Source of the DNA: an uncultured Bacillota bacterium
GTDB lineage: Bacteria > Bacillota > Clostridia > Christensenellales > QAND01
Direction: 5' to 3'
Assembly (NCBI GenBank): GCA_905208455.1
Contig: CAJLPK010000020.1
Span: forward strand, 1 to 21,881
Length of the DNA: 21,881 bases
The notes beneath the pieces were generated by a model, which worked only from the letters and a program-made list of their open reading frames with translations, ran no database searches and had not been told where the DNA came from. Positions 7,000 to 14,237 of the stretch are shown piece by piece (position 1 is the first letter of the stretch; each line of letters starts with the position of its first letter). Made by a program: the position numbers and the translations under genes.

Positions 7000-7216
7000 C
7001 GCACAGGCTGCCTGGGCAGGAAACGACAAGGCTTTGGGAACGCGACCGGCATAGGGACAGCGGCCCGGCGCGGGGGGCAGGAAATATGCTAAGTACAAGG
7101 ACACCGGCCGGGCAGAGCGCCGCCTACTAGGCGGAAGAAAGAGAGGCCCAACGATAAGACAGGGCTTTGCCCAGGGCGAGGAACGCGACCGGCATGGGGG
7201 CAGCGGCCCGGCGCGG
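7000..7216 (+). repeat. Repeat family A, diverged copies
   Basis: A hairpin boundary, CCGCC-TACTA-GGCGG, lies at 7120-7134. On both sides lies the shared text AACGCGACCGGCAT.GGG and CAGCGGCCCGGCGCGGGG (about 7040-7076 and 7185-7216), so two diverged copies are juxtaposed between the DUF6512 gene and the 64-aa gene. Confidence 0.65.
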
Positions 7217-7262
7217 GGGTATTTTCAGCGAAACGGTGCATACTAGCAGGGGAGGGAAGCCT

Positions 7263-7457
7263 ATGAGATACCAAGACCTGCATGCGCTGATAGAGAACAG
7301 CCGCAGCAGCCGTGCCTATTTTTTGTCGCTGCCGCCGTCTGTGCAGTGCGCCCTGCATGCGCAAAACGAGTTTGTGCACTCCGCTCAAGAGCTGAGAACC
7401 CTGGCTGCGGCGGCGCAGCGCACCCTGCACTATGACAGCCTGGGCGGCTGGCGGTAG
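7263..7457 (+). CDS. Small conserved-looking protein, 64 aa
   Basis: This short protein starts MRYQDLHALIENSRSSRAYF, continues LSLPPSVQCALHAQNEFVHS and ends LGGWR. It has no membrane segment and is probably an alpha-helical cytoplasmic protein. The pattern (L..LI..S..SRAYFLSLP..VQ..LH.....H.A.EL) recalls small hypothetical proteins seen in many Clostridia, but I know no function. ATG 7263 follows GGGGAGGG at ideal spacing; an upstream in-frame ATG at 7167 lies within repeat sequence and has no ribosome binding site. The upstream region shares the GCA[CT]ACTAG.AGGGGAGG block with the 39-aa gene at 3311. A holin-like remnant in the same strand follows four bases later. Confidence 0.7.
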   Translation: MRYQDLHALIENSRSSRAYFLSLPPSVQCALHAQNEFVHSAQELRTLAAAAQRTLHYDSLGGWR

Positions 7458-7460
7458 CCC

Positions 7461-7724
7461 ATGCCCGCCCGTATGGAGGGGCCTTTGGCGGCCGGGAAAC
7501 CGGCCCCGCTTGATGCGCCAAGGCAGCAGGGCACTGAAAAGCCGTGCCAGCCCCGCCTGGGCCGGACCTGCGCGGGAAGGACGGCGCAAACGGCGGCGAT
7601 GATCGGCACGAGCGCAGTCATCTCCGAGGTGGACTGGATGATGGCGGCAAGCGCGTCGGTGCTGTCTGGATTGTTGAGCCTATTGACAAGCGCGGCGGGC
7701 CTGCCGGAGCTGAAAACAGAATAA
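7461..7724 (+). pseudogene. Phage r1t-type holin-like remnant
   Basis: The 87-codon frame ends with GRTAQTAAMIGTSAVISEVD, then WMMAASASVLSGLLSLLTSAAG. This resembles the C-terminal two-thirds of r1t-type phage holins (pattern R..[KR]T.AQT....GT.A......DW...LS.SA.A...S.LTS.A). Holins are small membrane proteins that time phage lysis. The first 35 codons are Pro/Arg-rich, do not resemble a holin N-terminus, and the ATG has no good ribosome binding site. I infer a gene that lost its 5' end, with only its original terminator (7731-7758) kept. An intact short gene with an unusual N-terminus is possible but less likely. Confidence 0.5.
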
Positions 7725-7730
7725 AGGGAA

Positions 7731-7758
7731 AAGGCCGGGGCAACCCGGCCTTTTTTTG
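7731..7758 (+). terminator. Strong intrinsic terminator
   Basis: The perfect 9-bp stem AAGGCCGGG/CCCGGCCTT (7731-7739 and 7744-7752) has a GCAA tetraloop and a run of T. It is seven bases after the holin-like frame. Confidence 0.9.
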
Positions 7759-8098
7759 ATGGGCCAAAGCCCGCGGAAAAGCCTGCGGGCCTTGCACGAG
7801 ATAAATGGCAGGGCGGCGCAAGGGAATCGTCGATGCGCGTGCGCCGAAAAGCAGGGCAGCGTTCCTGGGCCCTTCTTGCCATCTCCTGGCTTTCCTTCCC
7901 CAAGCGGGACGGCCAATTTCCTATGATAGGACTGCGAAGCGACTGCAAGCGCGGCAAGCGCGGGCAACAAGCGGGCACTGCAAACGGACGGAGCCATGGG
8001 CCTGCGCCCTGTGCGCCGTGCGCAAAGCCAAGACGGCGGCGCGGCTGCTTTGCAGCGCCCGAAGAGGGCAGGGGTTGGGCCTCTCAAAGGGCAGAGCC
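7759..8098. other. Intergenic stretch without recognised gene
   Basis: This interval of about 340 bases separates the holin-like remnant and the AraC gene end. It contains an imperfect GC-rich hairpin, GCCCGC...GCGGGC, at about 7769-7791. Open frames on both strands lack ribosome binding sites and family resemblance. I see no convincing terminator for the AraC gene. Confidence 0.4.
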
Positions 8099-9058
8099 TC
8101 AGGGGGCTGTTTGCAGCATATCCCGAACCGCCTGCGGCGTTTCACCGAACTTTTCCTTAAAAATGCGGTAGAAATTGGAGATGCTGTGGCAGCCCACCGC
8201 CTTGGCGATTTCCTGCATTGTCAGATCGGTTTTCTCCAGAAGATCCAGCGCAAGCTCCATTCTCAGCGTCCTGGCATACGCCCCAATGCTTTTCCCCTCG
8301 GTGAGCCGGAACGCCTTTTGCAGCTTGTTCTTATTCAGGGAGACTTTTTTGCAAAGCTCCGGGATGGTGGGAACATCGGCCACATTCTCCCGAATGAGTT
8401 GCTTTGCTTTTGCAACGGCGGCCCTGTCCCCTTCATCCAGATAAACAGGGGGCGCGGCAGCGGCGCGCTGCACCAGCTCCAAAAGGTAGCCGGCGGCGGC
8501 CAGCCCCTGCCCCCGCATCCAGATTTGGAACGGCTCGCCTGTCAGGGGGCATGTTTCAATGCGCTGGAAAATGGAGAGAAGCTCAGGGGCATGGAGCTCA
8601 TGGGCGGTGAGGGCGTGCTTGGCGTCCTCCCAAAAGCTGTCATACAGCCGCAGCCCATTTTCCCGAAAAAAGGATTCCTGGAAATACATGCCCCGGAAGC
8701 GGAGCCGCTGCCCGCCGGGTATTTTCATAAACAGGGGGACGGGCGAATGAAACACATAGCAGTCCATGCCGGTGCGGGATTCCCGCATGTCTGCTTTGCG
8801 GTTGTAGGTCACAACGCGGCCCTCTTGCGTAAAGCTGATGCCGATGTACCGCTCATGAAACTGAGAGCGGGTGATTTGCTCCTCCGGGAAAACCATGTCG
8901 ACAGAGGCCGCGCAGAACCCGTGCAGATCCCCCCAAAAGCGGACGTAGGCGCTTGGATGTCCAAAGGTAAACAAAGCCCCGTTGCCGGTATCGGCCTGGC
9001 GCGCGCCAAGCGAGCCGTAAAAGCGGAACGTTTCATCGATGCTGTGTATCTTGATCAT
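8099..9058 (-). CDS. AraC-family transcriptional regulator of the ABC/ECF locus
   Basis: The 319-residue protein has a sensor-like N-terminal region and a C-terminal double helix-turn-helix of the AraC type (about 225-319): IPELCKKVSLNKNKLQKAF, then LTMQEIAKAVGCHSISNFYR and IFKEKFGETP. It is divergent from the exporter-fold ABC pair. This arrangement resembles YbtA/PchR-type activators, which bind a siderophore complex and switch on its uptake genes; the ligand here is unknown. ATG 9058 is preferred: AGGAAG lies nine bases upstream, while the alternative GTG at 9088 falls inside one of two direct repeats likely bound by the protein. Its promoter is TTGATT-N17-TATATT at 9145-9173, with a dyad operator at 9117-9134, so it may be both autoregulated and metal-repressed. 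Confidence 0.9.
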   Translation of the reverse strand: MIKIHSIDETFRFYGSLGARQADTGNGALFTFGHPSAYVRFWGDLHGFCAASVDMVFPEEQITRSQFHERYIGISFTQEGRVVTYNRKADMRESRTGMDCYVFHSPVPLFMKIPGGQRLRFRGMYFQESFFRENGLRLYDSFWEDAKHALTAHELHAPELLSIFQRIETCPLTGEPFQIWMRGQGLAAAGYLLELVQRAAAAPPVYLDEGDRAAVAKAKQLIRENVADVPTIPELCKKVSLNKNKLQKAFRLTEGKSIGAYARTLRMELALDLLEKTDLTMQEIAKAVGCHSISNFYRIFKEKFGETPQAVRDMLQTAP

Positions 9059-9080
9059 AAGGCGCTGCTTCCTGTGCGGA

Positions 9081-9109
9081 TTTGGCACAGGCCTTTCTAT
9101 TTTGGCACA
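9081..9109. promoter_or_regulatory. Direct repeats TTTGGCACA, candidate AraC sites
   Basis: Two identical nonamers, TTTGGCACA, at 9081-9089 and 9101-9109 are 20 bases apart start to start, about two helical turns. This is the geometry expected for the two DNA-binding halves or two protomers of an AraC-family protein. They lie in the leader of the AraC gene, between it and the ABC operon. Confidence 0.6.
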
Positions 9110-9116
9110 AATTTTC

Positions 9117-9173
9117 GGTTAAATTTGCCTAACCTGCAAACGGGAATATACCAAAAAGCCCCGGTAAAATCAA
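9117..9173 (-). promoter_or_regulatory. AraC promoter with RGTTA-N8-TAACY dyad
   Basis: On the minus strand: -35 TTGATT (9168-9173), 17-base spacer, -10 TATATT (9145-9150). The dyad GGTTA-AATTTGCC-TAACC (9117-9134) begins ten bases downstream of the -10 box, covering the presumed early transcript, as at the ZIP promoter. Confidence 0.65.
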
Positions 9174-9229
9174 GGGATTTTTTCAAAGGCCGAGGACGAT
9201 GGCCTCCCTTTGAGGCACTTTCCCGCGTG

Positions 9230-9282
9230 TTGACGGCAGAGGGAGGGCTTTGGCATGATAGCTGGTGGTTAGTGTACGTTAA
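9230..9282 (+). promoter_or_regulatory. ABC/ECF operon promoter with RGTTA-N8-TAACY dyad
   Basis: -35 TTGACG (9230-9235), 16-base spacer, -10 CATGAT (9252-9257). The dyad GGTTA-GTGTACGT-TAACC (9265-9282) starts seven bases beyond, at the expected transcription start. Its arms and spacing match those at 3201-3218 and 9117-9134. Confidence 0.65.
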
Positions 9283-9343
9283 CCGAATGAAACCGTGCCT
9301 TTGCGGGGCAGCCGCTTACGCGAAAGGCGAAGAAAGGAGAGTC

Positions 9344-11152
9344 ATGAAAGAGGCAAAAAAGCATGTGGTCTTTCGGGTCTTTCACACAGCGCGCTGCAGC
9401 CCGGGCCGGTATGTGCTGGGCGTAGCGTGCCAGGCTGCCAGCATCCTGCTTTCCGCCGTCCCCTTTTACGCCGTTTACCGAATCGTGCGGCTCTTTCTGG
9501 AGGCTTCGCTGCAGGGCGCGGCCGTGCACGCCCCGGACGCCTGGCTGTGGGCGGGCGTCACGCTGGGGAGCATTGTCCTGGGCATTGCGCTGTCTGTTGT
9601 CGGGAGCTTTGTATGCCATGCCTGCGCGTTCCGCGCGCTATATGATTTGCGAATGCGGATTTTAAGCCATATGGGAAAGCTGGGCCTTGGTTTTTTCACG
9701 GGCGGCCGGGCCGGCGCTGTGCAGAAGACCATGAACGACAACATCGAAAAGATGGAAAACATCATCGCGCATGATGTTTCCAACCTTGTGGGGGCCGGCC
9801 TTTTGCTGGCGGTGCTGGCCGTGCTGCTGTTTTCCATCAACATACCGCTGGCGCTTACCATGGTCGTTGCTCTCGTGATTGCTTTTATCATCCAGTTTTC
9901 CGCATTCGGCGGGAAACGCGGACAGAAGATCTGGACGGATTTGAACCGCTCCTCCACGGAGCTGGACGCTTCCTTTTCGGAGTATGTATCCGGGATGGAG
10001 GAGGAAAAAATCTTTGGCCGGCCGGAGGCGGCCGCCCAGCGACTCACAGAGGTGGTGGAGAAAAACCGCAAGCATTGGCTGGCCTATCTCAAGCGGGTCA
10101 CGCCGATTTACGGGGCATACAAGACCATCACGCTCTCGGTGCTGGCCTTTCTCCTGGCGGCCGGGTGCGTGCTGCTGTACCTGGACCCGGGCAACCATGC
10201 ACTGATGATGGAGCTGCTCATGTTCCTGATTGTAGGCCCCGCCGTCATCAGCCCGCTGATGGAGCTGGTGGAGTTTGGCGCGGACCTGCGGAACCTGTCG
10301 GTGCGGATGGACCAAATCGACGACATCATGAAAATGGAGCCCGTGCCGGAAGGTACGGACGAGACCGTGCCCGCCTCCCCGGACCTGGCTTTCCGCGATG
10401 TGAGCTTTTCCTATCAGAAAGCGGCGGACCCGCTGCGCCGCATGGCCTTGGCGCATGTCACCCTGCAGGTGCCGGCGGGCAGCTTTGCCGCGCTGGTGGG
10501 CCCCTCCGGCGGCGGGAAATCCACCGCGGGGCAGCTTTTGGCCCGCTTTTGGGATGTGGAGAGCGGCAGCATTGCCATCGGCGGAAAGGACATCCGGGAT
10601 TACACGGCAAAGGCCCTGATGGAAACGGTATCCTTTGTGTTTCAGGATACCTACCTATTTGCCGAAAGCGTCTATGACAACATCGCCATGCACAGAAATG
10701 TGAGCCGGGAGGCGGTGGAGCGCGCCGCAAAGGCCGCCCGGTGCCATGAATTTATCCAAAGCCTTCCGGAGGGCTATAACACAAGGCTGGGGGACGGCGG
10801 GCACAAGCTGTCCGGCGGCGAAGCGCAGCGCCTTGCCATCGCCCGCGCCATTTTGAAGGACGCCCCCATCGTGGTGCTGGATGAGGCGATGGCCTTTGCC
10901 GATGCGGAAAACGAGCTGGCCCTGCGGGAGGGCATGGCGGAGCTGCTGTGGGGCAAGACGGTGTTGATGATTGCCCACCGGCTGTATTCCATCCAGGACG
11001 CAGACTGCATTTTTGTGCTGGATCAGGGGCAGCTTGCGGAAAGCGGCACGCACAAGGAGCTGTTGGAGAAAAACGGGCTGTATGCGCATTTGTGGAGCAT
11101 ACAGAACGAAACGGAGGCATGGCAGATGAAAGGAGGCAAAGGGGATGCTTAA
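9344..11152 (+). CDS. ABC half-transporter, YbtP/IrtA-like (permease + ATPase)
   Basis: The 602-residue protein has a six-helix ABC exporter-fold membrane domain (about 1-320) followed by an ATPase domain: Walker A GPSGGGKST (386-394), Q-loop in FVFQDTYLF, signature LSGGEAQR (about 489-496), Walker B/catalytic glutamate in VVLDEAMAFAD, and H-loop in MIAHRL. The D-loop sequence AFAD instead of SALD is, as I recall, common in the YbtP/IrtA-type half-transporters that import metal-siderophore complexes despite an exporter fold. It is the first gene of a tightly packed operon and overlaps the next, its probable heterodimer partner, by 8 bases. ATG 9344 follows AAAGGAGAG. The frame is open far upstream only because it lies opposite the GC-rich AraC gene. 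The substrate is inferred from context. Confidence 0.88.
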   Translation: MKEAKKHVVFRVFHTARCSPGRYVLGVACQAASILLSAVPFYAVYRIVRLFLEASLQGAAVHAPDAWLWAGVTLGSIVLGIALSVVGSFVCHACAFRALYDLRMRILSHMGKLGLGFFTGGRAGAVQKTMNDNIEKMENIIAHDVSNLVGAGLLLAVLAVLLFSINIPLALTMVVALVIAFIIQFSAFGGKRGQKIWTDLNRSSTELDASFSEYVSGMEEEKIFGRPEAAAQRLTEVVEKNRKHWLAYLKRVTPIYGAYKTITLSVLAFLLAAGCVLLYLDPGNHALMMELLMFLIVGPAVISPLMELVEFGADLRNLSVRMDQIDDIMKMEPVPEGTDETVPASPDLAFRDVSFSYQKAADPLRRMALAHVTLQVPAGSFAALVGPSGGGKSTAGQLLARFWDVESGSIAIGGKDIRDYTAKALMETVSFVFQDTYLFAESVYDNIAMHRNVSREAVERAAKAARCHEFIQSLPEGYNTRLGDGGHKLSGGEAQRLAIARAILKDAPIVVLDEAMAFADAENELALREGMAELLWGKTVLMIAHRLYSIQDADCIFVLDQGQLAESGTHKELLEKNGLYAHLWSIQNETEAWQMKGGKGDA

Positions 11153-12887
11153 AATGATACGGCAGTTCACCTTTGATAAACCGAAGGAGATATTTCAGCC
11201 GGCCTTTTGGCTGTTTGTTTCCCAGGCCTGCAGCATGATTCCCGCCGTGCTGGCCTACATGGCAATCTACACGCTGGGGCAGGCGTTCATCCCGCCGTAT
11301 ACCTTAAATTTGCCCCTGCTCACCAAGCTGGCGGCGGCCGGGCTGGCGTATATCCTGCTCCAGTACGCCGTGGAGATGGTCTCCTATTATTTTACCTACG
11401 GCCGGGCGTACCGGGACACGGCAAATAAGCGCATCGCCTACATCCAAAAGCTGCGAAGGCAGCCGCTGGGCTTTTTCGCGTCCAAGGAGTCGGGCGAGCT
11501 CATCCGCTCGTTTGCCGACGACTTTGCCAACGTGGAGTATACGCTGTGCTACTGGCTTCCCTATCCCATCGGGGTGGGGGTGCTGCTGTTGGTGTCTGTG
11601 GTGTGGATCTCCGTCTATGACTGGCGCATGGGGCTTGCGATGTTTGGGATGCTCCCGGTCTGCGCCGTCCTGATGCTGGGGGTCGCCAAGGTCAAGGAAA
11701 AGCACAGCCGGCAGGTGATGCAGGCCAAGGCCCGGGCGGCTACGCAAATCAACGAATACCTGCGCGGCATGAAGGAGCTAAAGGCCTATCACCGGACAGG
11801 AGACGGCTTTGAAGCGCTGAAAACAGCGATGAGCCGTCTGCGGGACGCCTCCCTCAAGGATGAGGCGGTGGCGGGCAGCCTGTCCACCCTATGCGCTTCG
11901 CTGGTCAGATTCATTGTTCCGGTGACCACGGCTGTGGGGCTTTATCTGCTGATGGGCGGCAGCTTGTCCGTGCTGGATTTTGCGGGCTTCCTGGTTCTGG
12001 CCACAAAGCTGGCCGAGCCGGTGCTGATGGTCGTTACCAGTATTTCATCCCTGCGCGGCATGGCCCCCTCCGGAGAACGGCTGGATAAGGTGATGGCCGC
12101 CGCCGAGCCCTCTGGGCAAGAAACCGTGGAAAAGGGGACGGCCTATGAATTTGAAGATGTATCCTTTCACTATGGAAAGGGCGCAAACGTCATTCAGGAG
12201 GTTTCTTTCGGCACCCCGGCCGGTTCCCTTACTGCCTTAGTTGGGCCTTCCGGCAGCGGGAAATCCACCTTACTGCGGCTGATGGCCAGGTTCTGGGATT
12301 ATCAAAGCGGCTGCATCCGAATGGAAGGCAAAGCGCTCAAGGAGATCCGGCCGGACAGCCTTTTGTCCCAGATTTCCATGGTGATGCAGCACACCTATCT
12401 GTTCCGGGGGACAATTCGGGAAAACCTTTGCTTTGGCAACGAAGCCATCACAGAGGAGCAGATGATAGAGGCCTGCCAAAAGGCGCGCTGCCATGGGTTC
12501 ATTTCCGCCCTGCCGGAAGGATACGACACCGTGGTGGGGGAGGGCGGCGCGACGCTCTCCGGCGGGGAAAGGCAGCGTATATCCCTGGCACGGGCCTTTT
12601 TGAAGGACGTCCCCCTCCTGCTTTTGGACGAGCCGACCGCATCGCTGGACGCCGACAACGAAGCGATGGTGCAAAGGGCCCTGGATGAAATTTCAAAGGA
12701 GCGTACGGTCATCATGATTGCCCACCGGCTGAAAACCGTGCGCGGCGCGGCGCAGATCTTGGTCCTTCAAAACGGCAAAATCGTGCAGAGGGGCACCCAT
12801 GGCCAGTTGGCTGGGCAAGAGGGCCTTTACGCCCGGCTGTGGGAATTGCAAAATCAAGCCGGAAGCTATACATTCAAACAATTTTAG
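11145..12887 (+). CDS. ABC half-transporter, YbtQ/IrtB-like partner
   Basis: The 580-residue protein has a six-helix membrane domain (about 1-310) and an ATPase domain with Walker A GPSGSGKST (367-375), signature LSGGERQR (471-478), Walker B and catalytic glutamate in LLLLDEPTASLD and the H-loop in MIAHRL. All catalytic residues are canonical. Its start overlaps the end of the preceding gene by 8 bases, with AAAGGAGG inside that gene, so the two are translationally coupled and probably form a heterodimer. In YbtPQ and IrtAB, such pairs import iron-siderophore complexes; export of another molecule cannot be excluded. It is followed by the ECF S component after 13 bases. Confidence 0.88.
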   Translation: MLKMIRQFTFDKPKEIFQPAFWLFVSQACSMIPAVLAYMAIYTLGQAFIPPYTLNLPLLTKLAAAGLAYILLQYAVEMVSYYFTYGRAYRDTANKRIAYIQKLRRQPLGFFASKESGELIRSFADDFANVEYTLCYWLPYPIGVGVLLLVSVVWISVYDWRMGLAMFGMLPVCAVLMLGVAKVKEKHSRQVMQAKARAATQINEYLRGMKELKAYHRTGDGFEALKTAMSRLRDASLKDEAVAGSLSTLCASLVRFIVPVTTAVGLYLLMGGSLSVLDFAGFLVLATKLAEPVLMVVTSISSLRGMAPSGERLDKVMAAAEPSGQETVEKGTAYEFEDVSFHYGKGANVIQEVSFGTPAGSLTALVGPSGSGKSTLLRLMARFWDYQSGCIRMEGKALKEIRPDSLLSQISMVMQHTYLFRGTIRENLCFGNEAITEEQMIEACQKARCHGFISALPEGYDTVVGEGGATLSGGERQRISLARAFLKDVPLLLLDEPTASLDADNEAMVQRALDEISKERTVIMIAHRLKTVRGAAQILVLQNGKIVQRGTHGQLAGQEGLYARLWELQNQAGSYTFKQF

Positions 12888-12900
12888 GAGGGTATCCAAC

Positions 12901-13509
12901 ATGAAAGAAAGGGTTTTGAGTCTCAAGGAATTTGTCATCGTACTGCTGCTGGCCTGCGTGGAAGCGGCCATTGCCATCGTCATCGCCATGCCGTTTGCCG
13001 CCAATTTGCAGCTGGTCTATTTTCTGGTGCCGGGCTTGGCCGGCCTCATCAACGGCATCCTCTACGTGCTTATCATCCAAAAGTGCCCGAAGGTGGGTAC
13101 GCAGTGCATCATCCCGCTGGTATATGGCCTGTATTTCCTGTTTTCCGGCAGCGTCTATGTGTTTATGTTCTTTGCGATTCTGGCGGTCGTCAATGAGCTC
13201 ATCATGATTGGCGGATACGGGAAAAAGATTCGTCAGGCAGTTCCGCATGTCCTTACCTGGATGCTGAATGCTATGGGCAGCACGCTGACCCTGCTGCTGT
13301 TCCGCGACAGCATGGTGCAGACCTATGTGAATATGGGCATGGACGCGGCTTCGGCAGACGCTGCACTGGCCTCCTTGGAGGGCTTTTGGCTGGCGCCTCA
13401 AAATATTGCGATTGCGCTCGCTGCTGCAGCCGTGTTGTCCATCGCGGGCTACCTGCTGGGCAGGAAGATGCTGGGCAAGCACTTTCAGCCGGCCGGGGCG
13501 GCGCAATGA
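12901..13509 (+). CDS. ECF transporter S component, MptD/Trep_Strep type
   Basis: The 202-residue integral membrane protein has about five to six hydrophobic segments and starts MKERVLSLKEFVIVLLLACV. The region LVPGLAGLINGILYVLIIQK and the loop KVGTQCIIPLVYGLYFL are typical, as I recall, of the MptD (Trep_Strep) family of putative S components. S components bind the substrate and dock onto an EcfT/EcfA energising module, here encoded by the next two genes. TAGGAGGG precedes ATG 12901. The gene end overlaps the EcfT start as ATGA. The substrate is unknown; clustering with siderophore-type ABC genes and a DtxR repressor suggests a metal chelate. Confidence 0.82.
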   Translation: MKERVLSLKEFVIVLLLACVEAAIAIVIAMPFAANLQLVYFLVPGLAGLINGILYVLIIQKCPKVGTQCIIPLVYGLYFLFSGSVYVFMFFAILAVVNELIMIGGYGKKIRQAVPHVLTWMLNAMGSTLTLLLFRDSMVQTYVNMGMDAASADAALASLEGFWLAPQNIAIALAAAAVLSIAGYLLGRKMLGKHFQPAGAAQ

Positions 13510-14237
13510 CAGAGGAAAAGCAGAAGCGGTTCCGGCCAGACCCGCGCACATGGCTGCTGCTCTGTTTGATAGGGATTGCTTCGATGATTCTGATTCATTC
13601 TGAAATCGGCGGCCTGTGTGTGTTCCTGTTCTGTCTCCTCATTCATATTTCCACCGGGAAAGCGGGGCGCGCCTTCTCGTATCTTCTGTGCTATCTCATT
13701 TTCACCGGGCTTGCCTGGGCCGGCGTAAAATTGGTGGAGAGCGAGGTCGTGTTTTCCGTTAGCTCTATGCTGTCCAGCATCGGGGTTGTGGGGCGGAAGG
13801 CCCTCCTCCCCCTTTCCTTTGCGGTCTGCCTTTCCAAGGAGCCGACGGGTTCCTTGATATCCGCCCTGCAAAAATTGCGCTTTCCCAAGGCGGCGGGGAT
13901 TGCGGCGGCGATTTTGCTGCGGTTTTTCCCCACGATTTCCGGGGAGTACCGGGCCATCCGCGCGTCCCAGCGGTTCCGCGGGATCGGGGTAGGCGTGTTT
14001 CGCACGCTGGCCCACCTCCCTTCCACGGTGGAATATATTTTGATTCCGCTCATCCTGCGGACGACCAAGGTGGCGGAGGAGCTCTCCGCCTCCATGACGG
14101 TGCGGGGGGTGCGCTTTTCCGGGGAAACGGTGAGCTATCGGGCGATCCGCTTTACCTGGAAGGATGCGGGCCTCTGCGCGCTGATGCTGCTCATATCCGG
14201 GCTGGTATTTTCCCTTGAGCGAGGTGGCGTGCTGTGA
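13506..14237 (+). CDS. ecfT: ECF transporter transmembrane protein EcfT
   Basis: The 243-residue protein has four to five membrane segments and two coupling motifs of the Ala-x-Arg-Gly type in the cytoplasmic loops: ASQRFRGIG and ASMTVRGVR. In EcfT these dock into grooves of the two ATPase subunits and transmit ATP-driven movement to the S component. The ATG overlaps the S-component stop (ATGA), and its own stop overlaps the next start (GTGA), showing tight coupling. The assignment rests on these motifs and on its place between an S component and a double ATPase. It is a dedicated (group I) ECF module rather than one shared by several S components. Confidence 0.88.
   Translation: MTEEKQKRFRPDPRTWLLLCLIGIASMILIHSEIGGLCVFLFCLLIHISTGKAGRAFSYLLCYLIFTGLAWAGVKLVESEVVFSVSSMLSSIGVVGRKALLPLSFAVCLSKEPTGSLISALQKLRFPKAAGIAAAILLRFFPTISGEYRAIRASQRFRGIGVGVFRTLAHLPSTVEYILIPLILRTTKVAEELSASMTVRGVRFSGETVSYRAIRFTWKDAGLCALMLLISGLVFSLERGGVL

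Noticed and set aside
2171..7216. Tandem repeats considered as a CRISPR array
   Set aside because: Repeat units are contiguous and homologous over their whole length, with no unique spacers, and no cas genes are present.
7805..9343. A very long plus-strand open frame continuous with the first ABC transporter, suggesting a 1115-aa protein
   Set aside because: The extra 513 codons lie antisense to the AraC gene and in GC-rich intergenic DNA, show no family resemblance, and a good ribosome binding site occurs at the normal ABC start, 9344.
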